Positions 1 to 10,472 of a DNA stretch of 64,000 nucleotides are shown here, piece after piece. Source of the stretch: Nectonema munidae (lineage: Eukaryota; Nematomorpha; Nectonematoida; Nectonematidae); NCBI GenBank assembly GCA_030549495.1, contig JAUIRK010000784.1, positions 1 through 64,000 of the forward strand, written 5' to 3'. The first letter of the stretch is position 1. Every line of letters begins with the position of its first letter. The position numbers were made by a program, and so were the translations under genes. The notes beneath the pieces are model-generated. The model had not been told where the DNA came from. It made no database searches and saw only the letters and a list, made by a program, of their open reading frames with translations.

Positions 1-860
1 ATGTGAAATTATATTATTAACTGCATTATTAAAGCATAATGACAGTTTTTAAACTAATCAATTAACTTAAAAATCGTTATTGACTAGTGCATAATTTTTA
101 TAGTGACAAACTTTGACACATATCCCATTCCAAAATGCTATACTTTAATATTGTGACATCATGACACCTTTCCAAATTTATGTAAAACAAAAATTCGTCG
201 CTAGAGTGGGTCTCCCACACTCTCCTTCTTCGTGGGTCCATTTTTATGCATGGACCTTGGGCCTTCTCCATGCCTGTGTGTATAATCGTATCAGAATCAT
301 TGTGCACGTGAGTGTGTACTTTGTTATAGTGTGGTGCATTCATGTTTTGATTAATTTTTGCAGCCAAGTTAAAGTCTGCTTAGCACACAGAAACACTATT
401 TTTACGAACATGTACAAAGTGCTGCGAAAAAGCAGCAGCGCACAGATATCGATCCCAGTACAGTAATTAACTAAGTTTTTAAAAAGTGCATAGCGCCTTG
501 TATTTACATTCACATAGTATAACATACCTCCACTTTATCAATATTTTGAAAGTTAACTTTGACTTATTGGAAGATGATGTTTTACTTTTTAAACGAACAT
601 TTTAATCGCTACGTGCGATTTTGATGATGATGATAATCACTGTTGTAATAATGCTGGTGCGATGTTGGCGTGATGGTGAAGATAATAATGATAGTTTTCA
701 TCCCATTTCTATTTTTTGTGTACTCCTGCGCAAATTTCAACTCGCAAAGCGTTTTTGTAAGTTCAGTGCTTTAAATTCTGAAGCGAGTGCTTTTCTCGCC
801 AAGCATGTGAGCAGAGAGAGTGACATGTTCTTCCTTCCTTCCTCACCTCTTTATGTGTGG
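1..860. other. Non-coding stretch, no gene recognised
   Basis: I see no gene here. Short open frames on both strands around 98-525 overlap one another and show no domain, no splice context and no codon bias, so I treat them as chance. From about 600 the composition becomes richer in G and C (ATGATG and TGATGG runs) and leads into the promoter-like island that follows. Confidence 0.5.
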
Positions 861-924
861 AGTGGAGTGGAGTGGAGTGTGTTGTGTTGTGTGATCAGTC
901 TCTTCTCGATCACTCTCTCTCTCT

Positions 925-955
<31 letters not shown>

Positions 956-1215
956 GAACACCCTTGATTGAGAAAGCGCATCTCAGCTCACCACGACTTT
1001 GCACATACACAACACACGCACCTTTATTCGTCGCTGCAGTCAGTACTCATTCTTCCACAAAAATCACTCAGCAGTCTCCCGCTCTCATCTCTTCCTTGCA
1101 GCTCCCACTCTCACCTCCCTCCATATGCGCAACTGACACACGTCAACTCCGTGCTGTAGACGACGGCCAACATTCCCCATGAAGACTATAAGCACGCGCT
1201 TGTTTCACAAGTGGA
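860..1215 (+). promoter_or_regulatory. Promoter-like island with candidate first exon
   Basis: This stretch is clearly less AT-rich than its surroundings. It has pyrimidine-rich CT/CTTCC tracts, a CT/CGCA microsatellite and a TCAGT motif near 1038-1045 that resembles an arthropod initiator. An ATG at 1179 opens 12 codons and runs into a consensus donor, A|GTAAGT, after position 1215 (phase 1). That phase would join correctly to the phase-matched acceptor of the Ly6 exon at 14114. The 12 residues are not hydrophobic, so a signal-peptide exon would still be missing in between, or the exon may be wholly 5' UTR. The promoter role and the link to the Ly6 gene are inference. Confidence 0.35.
919..957. 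repeat. (CT)n(CGCA)n microsatellite
   Basis: A short CT run passes directly into about eight CGCA/CACG units. It sits inside the promoter-like island, just upstream of the candidate start region. Confidence 0.9.
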
Positions 1216-2175
1216 GTAAGTGATGAGGACGCAACCCCTTTTCTATCTCTTCCTCACTTTCTTCTCTTCTTTCATCTTCTTTGAGTCTTCGTTTTGCAGC
1301 ATTTGCATCGCTTCAAAGAAAAACTCAAAGTGTGGTATAATTACAATATATTCTTCCCAAAATCTCGGCCTTTCTTATTTCTAATTCACAAGATTTTACC
1401 TAAAAATAGTTTGCTTCAGTTATCAGATATACTAAGAATGGCGTAGTTATGCCAAAATCTTGATCTGAATCAAATAAGGATACTTTGTATATTCTTGTGA
1501 AAATGGACGAATACCTCGCATTGCACGACCTCTTTTTGTGCGAACTTGCCTTTGAACACCACGCTTTGCAATTCGAGCAACATTCTTCACTTAGGGCGGA
1601 TTTTTAATCCTTATGCCATTGCTAAAGATATAGTGCACTTTTTTAATATAAACGCTTGACATTTTTAAATTTGATTTGTAATTATATACGTCTGCATAGT
1701 TACATAAAATGAAATTTCTTTATATGATCCATGGGCCATTTTAAAGTATCCTACATAAATATAATATATATTAATTTTGTCTTGTAAAAAAACTAATTTT
1801 GCTACTTGAAACAAATTTCTGAATAAAATATAAAAAACTTTCAGGGTAAATAAAAAGAATTTTGGATCTAGTAAAGACATTTTTTCTTATTTTAGGATAG
1901 AGAAATCATCTTCTCTCGCTTTATTTTCTGAGAGATCATCTTTACCTATGCAGATTTGATAATTCCACATTGTCAAATATTTCTCTTGCAGTTGTTCTAT
2001 TGCTAAGAGTTTGACAAAACAAATAATTGTCTACCTAGTGCTTGTCATATACATATTGTAAGTTAACTCAATTCTGATGTAAGTTTGCTGCATCAGTCGT
2101 TTTATCAAGCTGTATGACAAAAAGTTAAAAATTGAATTCTGAATAATAAAACCACTTACGGCATTATGTCATCAG
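1216..2175. other. Non-coding stretch, nothing recognised
   Basis: Composition falls back to strongly AT-rich after about 1330. I found no exon with splice sites and protein similarity, no terminal repeats and no RNA gene. Confidence 0.5.
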
Positions 2176-3369
2176 CAGGGCGAGTAAAAGTCAATAAAGT
2201 CAACTTTTATTTTCGTTTGGCCAAAACTCTTTGAAGAAGATCTTTACTAGTTTAGTCTAAAAAAATTTGAACTAATTTCAAATTTTTAAATTAATCAAAG
2301 TCAATTTTTCGGGTTTAGGTCAATAAAGTCAATTTTTATATTTAACACTTTTTGATTCAATGGGCCTAAAATTGTTATAAGCGATACATACAAGATTTCT
2401 TGTTTATATCAACACTTCCACAATAGTTGGGCTTTTTTTCATTTAATTAAAGGTTTTACTGTAAAGTTTGCCTGACTGAGGTTAAACATGAGGAAGTTTT
2501 TTGTGAGACAAAATTTTTTTGTTGACAAACGCGGTTACATACGATATATCCGTGGCAGAAGTTATGAAATTTTATTCCCAAACTTTTTTATCATTGCATG
2601 TTTTTCAATCTTTTACACAAGTTTACCTTAAAAGTTAAGTTATCCTGCAAAATTGTAGAATACCGGCATTAAATCATTCAAAATTAGTAATAGAAAAAGA
2701 CGTTCTCTTTTCAAACCTATCGGCAACACTTCAGTTCCAATTGTCACGAAATTGACAAATTGGTTGCAAGCAGCAAAATATTTGCATTAAAATCTTCCAG
2801 CAGTGAAGAAATTAATGATGAAGATGATGGAATTTTATTGCCAAATATCAAGAAATTGTTAAAAAAAGAAAATCTGTGTCAAAACTTGCTAACAAAAATT
2901 AGAGAATATTCACGATTCATTGATTTAGTCCGATAAAGTCAACATAGAGACTTTTTCAGTCGAAGATGCCTTTACTTGTTTCAACATTATTTCATTTAAG
3001 ACGAATGTGGCTATCTTAAAAATAGATTCAAATAAAATGAAATCAATAAAATCATGAATATGGAAAACTCAAATCTCATGCAGATCTCAAATTACAAATG
3101 TCAAGTTTTAACTTTAGAAGTAGAAAAATCTTTTTCTAAACTAAAAAAACTGCTAGAAAATGATCGAATTTTAAATCGGAAAATGTCATTAATTATATGT
3201 TGTTGTATTACAAAGTCATGGATTCTTTGAAATAATTTTCAATACTTTCTCTAAAGTGTTCATAGTTGTTCAATTCAATGAAATTTTAAAAATTCATTAA
3301 AGTCAATTTTTTCTCTGAGTAAAAGTCAATTTTTTCCAATTTTTTGGGTCAATTTTTCCTCGTCCTGGA
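2176..3369 (+). mobile_element. Decayed hAT-type element with 8-bp target duplication
   Basis: The left end reads CAGGGCGAGTAAAAGTCAAT and the right end is an imperfect inverse (CAGGACGAGGAAAAATTGAC on the other strand). The flanks are GTCATCAG on the left and CTCATCAG on the right, a 7/8 match that fits a hAT 8-bp duplication. The interior repeats short AAAGTCAATTTTT-like subterminal units. Near 2790-2930 and 3100-3220 it holds coding remnants on the + strand. The second contains EKSFSKLKKLL, which resembles the hAT C-terminal dimerisation region (ERSFSxLKxIK). At about 1.19 kb it is shorter than an autonomous hAT, so it is internally deleted and broken. Assignment rests on TIR, TSD and that one motif. 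Confidence 0.6.
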
Positions 3370-4109
3370 CTCATCAGACATCTCTTCTATTAGCCTTCTA
3401 GCTGTATTGTTTGAAAGGAAGATATACTTTAACTTTACAGCCTCCGAATTCTTAGCACATTCAATATGATATCTTTGCAAATATCAACTGTTGGACGTTT
3501 TGAGAACAGTTATTTTTTGAAACTTTATAGAAGACCTTCAAACCAGACCTAATATTTTGCAAAAACATTTTTATGTTATCAAACCTAGATATGTGCAATC
3601 GTTGAGCTTGACGTTTAAAATAGTCAATAGTTGTGTTTATTGAACTCGAGGGCTTCATTTCCAGCGCAAGCTTCACTTGCCGGGCTTTAGAAAAGAGGAT
3701 GCTAACACTTCAGAACACAAAAGAGACTTATATTCATCTTCCCCAACGGACGTATATGCAAATTTAAATCATTCCTGAAAAGCAATAAAAAATAAAAATA
3801 GTACTCAATTCAAAGACTAAATTATCTATTCTTTTAAATGGGACTTATTGGCAAAAATCGCAATTGACCCACTATGGGTGTAATATGAAGTCCAAAACGA
3901 TCCACGTAGTGATCCCTTCTCGGTTCCCATGGAACTGCTTCGCGATCCCCAGTTTAAATACTACTCAGGTAGTGATGTAATCAGAATTACAAACAGAGTA
4001 AGTTGACTGCAAGTTTTTCATTTGGTGCAGTTGTAGTGGGATTGAGAGCTTACAGTGCAAGTATAATGTCGGGTAATAATGGTGGTGTGTTCATTGACCA
4101 AAGATTCTT
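3370..4109. other. Non-coding stretch, nothing recognised
   Basis: A 71-residue open frame on the minus strand (3461-3676) shows no recognisable domain. No terminal repeats or splice-supported exon were seen. Confidence 0.4.
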
Positions 4110-4174
4110 TTATAATATATTTTGAAAATTGTAAAGAAAGTTCGCCCTCCCCCCCTCAATTTTGAGGATGTTGC
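4110..4174 (+). repeat. Solo 3' end of element family B
   Basis: The stretch TTGAAAATTGTAAAG, then a C-rich run, then CAATTTTGAGGATGTTGCG ending in CCTG, matches the right terminus of the non-autonomous hAT-like family found complete at 36354-44303 and 55188-60957. Only the terminal ~65 bp is recognisable, so this is a relic end. Confidence 0.5.
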
Positions 4175-5747
4175 GCCTGTGATATAAAAGTGTGGAAACT
4201 TATGAAGCTAATCAATATGTTTTAAATACAAAACACTCATTTTCGGTAACTAACTTTTATTTTTTGTTTCAATTCACTAAACATAATTTTATTAAAAAAC
4301 CCAAAATACCAATGAGTAACATAAAATTTATCTCAAATTTCAGCCCGAATGTCCAGAATAGTATTAGATCATTCATAGAAAAAAAAGAGTTTCCATCAAA
4401 TTTCATTCTAAATTTCAAATAATGTACGTGAAAATAAATATTTAATTCAAAAGTTTTCACAATAATTTGGATGAAAAGGACGTCAGACATCCGATTACTC
4501 TTACACGCTAAAGTATGATGGCTCCTTCGATTTTTTTCAGCAGTATCAATCAAATTTGGTTAAATGTTCAGGTTTAAGTTTTTGAAGTTTCCAAATGAAA
4601 ACGCGGATGGTTTACAACCAACTCTTACTTTACATTTACTTGCATTTATAAAAAGCGCGCACCAACTACAATCATAAATTCACTAAAATTATTTGGACGA
4701 GTTTGTAAAACTACTCTGTTCCTGTTAGGTCTAAACGCATCAGGAGAATTTAATTGGCTCCTGACCTGTAATACTTTAATAATCATACGAACATTTATAA
4801 GAATCGATAGTATAGGAATACAAGAATAGAGTAATAGACATATTGAAGAAATTTAAAGGAATATAAGTTTGAAAAGTCGTGGATTTCCTCTAGGTTGTTT
4901 CGTCCTCACGAGTTTATTGTTTTGAAGTTGCAAGTTTGGAGATTGCATATGATGTCGTCATACATTGAGTAAATTGAGAGAGAAAAAGAAAAATGCAGAG
5001 AAAGATAGGCTAGGCTAGAGGAATGCGGCGTATATACAAAGAGGTCAGCTGTCGAACATGTGAATCGTCAGACAAAGGCTACACAGAAATGGGCCTAGAA
5101 CTCTTCTACTGCATTAAATGTTGGAAGTTATTCGTTTAGTAAGAAAAAAGCTCCATGTTTTTACCATTGCACATTATCACAATGTCACATTTCTTTTATA
5201 AATTTTGAAGTCCCATTTGACATTTTTAGACATCAGAAAACTGCATCACAGTAATCAAGCTTTGAAAAAAGAATTTACAACTCTCTTGTTAAATTCTGAA
5301 TTTAAATACTACTTTAAAAATTATTCTGAATTTATATACTAAGTAATTTATATCCTACCAAAAGAACTGAATCAATATCATCACAAAAGTAAAGCTATTC
5401 ATTTAAAAATTTACTTACACAAAATTATAATTCATTTCAAAAATGGTATAGATCAATCAAATGTTTTAAGAATTGGAAATACAGAGGATATAGCCGACGA
5501 GTGCAAATGAGAGCCTGTTCCAAAAACAATTGCTGAATCATATGTTGAAGTAATGGTAGTAAATTTCTTCATTTAAGCAATATTGCTTTCACTCTTTGTA
5601 TACACGTGTATCTACTAGTCATTTACCGTCTTCCATGGAGAACGACTACCCAAAACAGTTAGCCTGCTATACAGTTAAGTAGCTCGTTTTCTTAATCACT
5701 TGCATAGTTAGTGAATTAGTCTTTCAAAGGGTTGTCATATTTTAGAT
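4175..5747. other. Non-coding stretch, nothing recognised
   Basis: Open frames at 4192-4422 (+) and 4269-4553 (-) overlap each other and carry no motif. I saw no repeat termini, RNA gene or exon. Confidence 0.45.
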
Positions 5748-6580
5748 CAGCGTTTCTTAGGCCCCCTCAGAGTCGTTTAGCACTCGTGGCCCCTTCCCCT
5801 CAATAAAAGATGCAGATAAATCAAAGTAAACATTTTCTAATATTGAGACACTTGCTCTTCGCCTTGTCTGACGAGGCATCTTATGTCCGGCTCCGTCTTG
5901 GACACAGCAAGCGAAAATCGATGCCAAACACATGACGGTTTCTAGACCTCGTTTTAATCCAGATTCGCAAAGATATGTTGGAAAGAATTGAATGAGCATT
6001 AGGGATGCCTTCTTGCTGAGTAGTGGATACGCATCGTGAACAGACAACCAGAAACTGAAGAGGTCTTCTTTGTTAATGAAGACCGGCTTCATTGCTTTTG
6101 AAATCTTCAACTCTGCCAGCTCCCCCACTTTGTTTTCAGTAGGTTGAATTTTGGCGTTGAACGGTTGTTCTTTGTGTCACGAAACATCCAACTGTGCGTG
6201 GTCTAAATACGATTTGAACTGGAGAGATTGTTGAGATGTCTAGTGATGCAATCTTTAATGCCGCCGACTGGAAGCTCAATTCTATGCTCCTGCAGGTACT
6301 CGTCCAAGAAAGGAAGCAAGGCACAGTAGATCTGCCCTTGCTTGGTGCCTGCCAGACTTCTATTCTAGCAGACAGTCCAGCACGCTTGTCTTGAACATCA
6401 CTTTACGGCCTTGCAATGACTAGATCTTTTTGTTGAGTCTGTCGAATACATCCGTCAGGTGAGCATCATGAGGAACTCTTCATTGTCGAAGTGGACATGG
6501 AAGATGTTTTTGTTGTTGAGCGGACATTTGCCCACAAGACTATTGCTCACATCTTCAAAAATTTTCAGAAAAATAAAGCT
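5748..6580 (-). pseudogene. Buster/ZBED5-type hAT transposase, C-terminal fossil
   Basis: Read on the minus strand, the frame ending near 5757 contains LSVHDAYPLLSKKASLML followed by a TYLCESG segment. This is the C-terminal dimerisation region typical of ZBED5/SCAND3-like (Buster) hAT transposases. Upstream frames (6136-6330) carry further remnants in shifted frames. The + strand begins with CAGCGTTTCTTAGGCC at 5748, which looks like a Charlie/Buster-type terminus, so the gene lies just inside the element's 3' end. Several frameshifts are needed, so it is dead. The N-terminal BED finger and first catalytic Asp are not seen, and the far end of the element was not found. Confidence 0.65.
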
Positions 6581-6771
6581 CACAACTAATTATCACCTTT
6601 GAATTCAGATACTTAAAGTGGGTTTACATATATAAAAAGAATTTTTATATTCATTTAGAAATATATTTTATTTTTAAAAAATGGTCATGTTTACCCACTT
6701 TTTAAGTATTTTGATCTTTCAACCTATAGAAGTATTTGTACCTTCAAATGGTAGGTGAGGGCTGAACTTAA
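6581..6771. other. AT-rich spacer between two transposon fossils
   Basis: About 190 bp with no feature. It may contain the lost 5' part of the Buster-type fossil. Confidence 0.4.
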
Positions 6772-9139
6772 CAGCAGGTTTCCTCACTTAACGCGGAGAA
6801 AACAGCAGGTTTCCTCACTTATCGCGGAGGATATGTTCTACGACCATTGCGAAAAGGGAAAATCCGCGAAGTGGCAACACTAACTTTTTTCTAAATAAAT
6901 ACTTAATTTCAGTAATTAGTATGGTGTTTAAGTCTTTATATATCTCACCAGGCACTTATACACTTCATGGTCCTTCTTTTCCCATTCTCTTAATGATATG
7001 TATTGCAGCTATTTTTTCAAACCTCCCATTCCCAAATGTTTATACATACATAAGTTAAAAATGTTACACAGTGCCAAAAGTTTTAAACTCTTAAACCGAA
7101 ATACTTTATTTTAAAAATTTTATAAGAGTACTACTCACCATTGAAGAAGATACATCCTACAGCTTTAGTAGATTGATTATTGGTATACTTGTACACTGAT
7201 GACTATGAAGGTTCTTGCCATCACGAAGATGGAAATGACTATGAAATGGATGACAGAAAGAGAATGAATTTACGCTCTTCTTGATGAAACACTTTATCAG
7301 GTGTTGCAGTATCTTCATAGTCGGAATCGAAGAACTTCTTCTTCAGGTACTTTAGCTGATGGCGTTGGAGTGGCAGATTTCTTCGTTCGAGTTACGAACA
7401 TAGTGATGGGGAGTTGTTGACACTGCTTCTTTGTTTGGTTTAGCATGGTTTTGTTCACGACATGCAACCGTCAATAGCATTCCTCAACTTTAACACACAA
7501 ACCATCTTTGTATCTTAATCTTCGGCAGATGCTAAAGTTCTTTTCAAGATGCTCAAGCATAAGGCCAACCTCCTTCTCTTCCTCAGCCCGTTGCTCCTTT
7601 TCCTTACTTGCTGACTTGATCAGCTCATCTAGGCCTTCGTCTATCAATGGTTGGCTCTGCACATGAAGTAGATCATTAACATCTTCGACAGTCATAATAT
7701 TAAAACCCTCTCCACACAGTAATTTTGCCAGATTTATCAACTGCTGAATGTCATTGGGAGAGAAACCCTTGCAATCTTGCACGACTTCTGGCCACAATTT
7801 TTTTAACACGCATTTAAAGTCTCCTTCATCTTGTCATTTATGCTCTTCTAAATATTTTTCAGACACGATGCAATCGTGTAATCACGCCAGTACGCCTTCA
7901 GCGAGAAGTCTTCATCCACATCCATTGCTTCAACGAGGCTTTGCAGGGAATTTCTTGTATAAAGCGCCTTAAAAGCGCGAATAACGCTTTGATCTATTGG
8001 CTGAATGAGTGATGTCGTGTTCGGTGGCAAGAATTCTAACTGGACCTCATCATGTGTTGTGACAGAATGGCCTCCAGTATTATCCATCAACAGAAGCACT
8101 TTGAATTCAAGGCTTTTTTCTGCCAAATAAACCTTAACCTCGGGGACAAACAACTGATGAAACCAGTCCAATTTTCGTAATCCACGCATTAGGGTTATGC
8201 ATTCAATGCACAGGCGACATGTTCTTATTTTTGTTCTTTAAAGCTCTTGGATTTTTGGAACCTTAAGACCAGAGCCTGTGACTTCCTCTTTTATTATGAT
8301 AGTGCGAGATGGCATCCTCTTCTAAAACAAGCCTGTTTCATCCATAATGAAAATGTGCTCTGGTAGTTGGTCTTTTTCTTTAATTATGCCCTTGAAGATA
8401 TTGTTCATGTAGTTATCGCTCGGGTTTATCCACAAATGTAGTGTCTCTCCATGTAGACTTAGGCTCTTGAGTCCATAGCGCTTCTTGAATCTATCGAACC
8501 AACCCTTGCTGGCAACAAACTCGGTTGATTTGCTAGGAAATCTAATCGATGGTCGTGATTCATTGTCATCGTAATTGTTGTGCTCTTCTTGGTTGATATT
8601 CTAGTTCTCCATTTTCTATGCCACGCGGTCGTAAAGTTGCTTGGCCTTAGTTTTTATGGTGTTAGTATTCAAGAAAATGTTTTTTCTACGGTAATCATTA
8701 ATCCACACGGCTAATGTAGCTTCCATCTTAATGATTGGCTTATTACGAGGAGTCAGGATCCTTTTCGCTGTCTTGTTGAAAGTCAATGTTGGAGTGGACC
8801 TGATGTTCTTCTCTTCCTTCTTGATGTAACGAACCGTTGATTTGTTGATTCCGTAATGGCGACCAACCACAGCAAATGATCTCCCTTTCTTGTTTTCTTC
8901 GCTTTTGCTTAGGGTCAGTGTCAGAAATCGATGAAGTTGCTGAGCGATTTGGTGGCATCGTAGGGCTTGAATAAATCAGTATTTTAAAAAAATCACAATT
9001 AGTGTACACAATACTGCCGACAAAATCCATGCATAAGCGTAGCGGAGAGAGGTCTACTATGAATAAAGTAAAACAAGAGTAACAGATATAACAGGCGAAT
9101 TCGGGAAACAGCGAGTCCGCAATAAGTGAGTATTCATTT
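6772..9139 (-). mobile_element. Tigger-type (pogo superfamily) transposon
   Basis: The left end carries the classic Tigger terminus (TCCTCACTTATCGCGGAGG, then ATCCGCGAAGTGGCAAC). Its outermost ~30 bp, CAGCAGGTTTCCTCACTTA, is duplicated in tandem at 6772 and 6803. The right end near 9110-9139 is the inverse (GTCCGCAATAAGTGAGTATT). Length about 2.37 kb fits an autonomous Tigger with one transposase gene, here on the minus strand. TA target sites are not clean at either edge. The gene inside is interrupted, so the copy is inactive. Confidence 0.85.
7471..8968 (-). pseudogene. Tigger transposase, broken
   Basis: Reading from high to low coordinates, the gene starts near 8958 with MPPNRSATSS and a basic segment. 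A CENP-B-like helix-turn-helix follows (YGINKSTVRYIKKEE, about 8820-8870), then a second DNA-binding region. The DDE domain shows FIMDETGLF near 8340, LLLMDNTGGHS near 8080 and IQPIDQSVI near 7990, so all three catalytic Asp residues are visible. The C-terminus (7471-7809) is acidic with a coiled-coil look. Frameshifts near 8870, 8190 and 7830 and an in-frame stop after the first catalytic motif break the gene. Proteins of this type cut and paste DNA at TA dinucleotides in the nucleus. Confidence 0.88.
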
Positions 9140-9585
9140 TTCACCATATTCCAACAAAGAATTTGTATTTATCAATTAAAGTTGACAGGTTTCTGCCAAA
9201 ATATTGTTATAAGTATTATAAACTTTTTTATCCTAAAATACATGTAAACTAGCATTTTGATGTACGCTGAATTTATTGGTGTTACACATTTTAAACAAAA
9301 TACATTGTAACCGACATTTTAGACGACTGGCCCTGCTTGAGAAACAATGTTTCATATCATGGAGTTTAGTAAGATTTGAAAGGTTCATTTGAAATTTAAA
9401 ATGACCAAGATTAGTCTTTGAAAATACGCTAATATAAAGGGTTTTGGAGTAACTGATTTCACTTTTATCAGAATCTTTGCAACGCTTCTCTTCTTTTTGT
9501 CTTTTCTTTATAGAAACTTTTCTATCGAGTATTTTTAGTTAGCCTTAATTTTACCTGCAGAGTTGGATGAAAAGCGAAAAGTTTT
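9140..9585. other. Non-coding stretch, nothing recognised
   Basis: AT-rich sequence between the Tigger right end and a locally GC-richer island. No exon, RNA gene or repeat terminus was recognised. Confidence 0.4.
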
Positions 9586-9589
9586 ATGG

Positions 9590-9900
9590 TTGTGTGCCTG
9601 TCAAAAGGTTAGAAGGAGTGCACAAAGCTTGCACGCATGCATCGCATCTAGTCCTGTTCACGCATGCACGCGTCTACGCTTTCAAAGTTGCTTGTGATTT
9701 CGTTTACAGTTTGTGCTGCTAAGCTTTAATAATTAAATTATGCCTGACTCGTATTTTCGCCATCTGCCTGCCTGCCTACAAAGTGCATTTCGTAGTGCGA
9801 GGCATCGCCACAATTTCTACGCAGTGCATACGTTGTGAGTGAGTAGTAGTATCTTGGTAGTATCTATCTCTCGCCATTTCTATATCGATCCACTCCAAGT
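9590..9900. promoter_or_regulatory. Local GC-richer, CpG-containing island
   Basis: The stretch holds many CG and GCATGC/ACGC motifs (CACGCATGCACGCGTCTACG), unusual in this AT-rich window. A short 33-codon frame starts with ATG near 9740. It sits about 4.2 kb upstream of the Ly6 exon on the same strand, so it could be an alternative promoter or 5' exon of that gene. No TATA box, initiator or donor decides this. It could equally be a relic of a transposon end. Confidence 0.25.
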
Positions 9901-10275
9901 TTTTGGTGATGATAACGTTGTTCAGATAAAATCCTTTTTTAATTAGCTCTTAGCAACAACTTATTTTCATGTACTTATAAAGTTTGTAATGATCACGACC
10001 AAAAAAATTAGATGCATGCAAAGCACAGACAGTTAGTTGACTTGAAATACAAAGATGGGTTTAATTTTGAAATCGATTTCCTGGATATTTCGTGTAAATA
10101 TTTAGTTTGGATCGCGCTCATACATTCGGTGTGATGAACTGACTATGTCGTAGTACTAATGTGTGCTAGCCGTAGTTAGCATACAAATATATATTTTATA
10201 TTTGAAAAACTTTAGGGAAACGGTTCTAAAATTGGCATCTCAAAATACATGCACTGATTTCACTAAAACTACAGT

Positions 10276-10472
10276 TTCAAACAAATTTGGTAAACGAATT
10301 TTGGACTCCATCAGTCTTTATCATGTTAAAATACTTGTAGTAGAGAAGTTGAATGTTTTAACTTCTAAAACTTTTTTTTTAAAAACATTAACTTCTACAA
10401 CATTAAGTATTTTAGGATGATAAAGACTCATGGAGTCCAAAATTCGTTTACTTAAAAATAAATTTGTTTGAA
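10276..10472. repeat. Foldback (palindromic) MITE, ~197 bp
   Basis: The left arm (TAAACGAATTTTGGACTCCA, then CAGTCTTTATCAT and AAAATACTT) is repeated as its reverse complement in the right arm. The arms are about 90 bp each and near-identical, with small indels, and the centre is T/A-rich. No transposase is encoded. The transcript would form a long hairpin. Class is unknown because the target duplication is not clear. Confidence 0.75.

Noticed and set aside
98-525. Three overlapping open frames of 61-101 codons on both strands
   Set aside because: They overlap each other on opposite strands, lack domains and splice context, and sit in sequence with no repeat or coding signal.
621-1182. Open frames of 63-116 codons through the GC-richer island
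   Set aside because: They are low-complexity translations of microsatellites and CT tracts; no protein similarity recognised.
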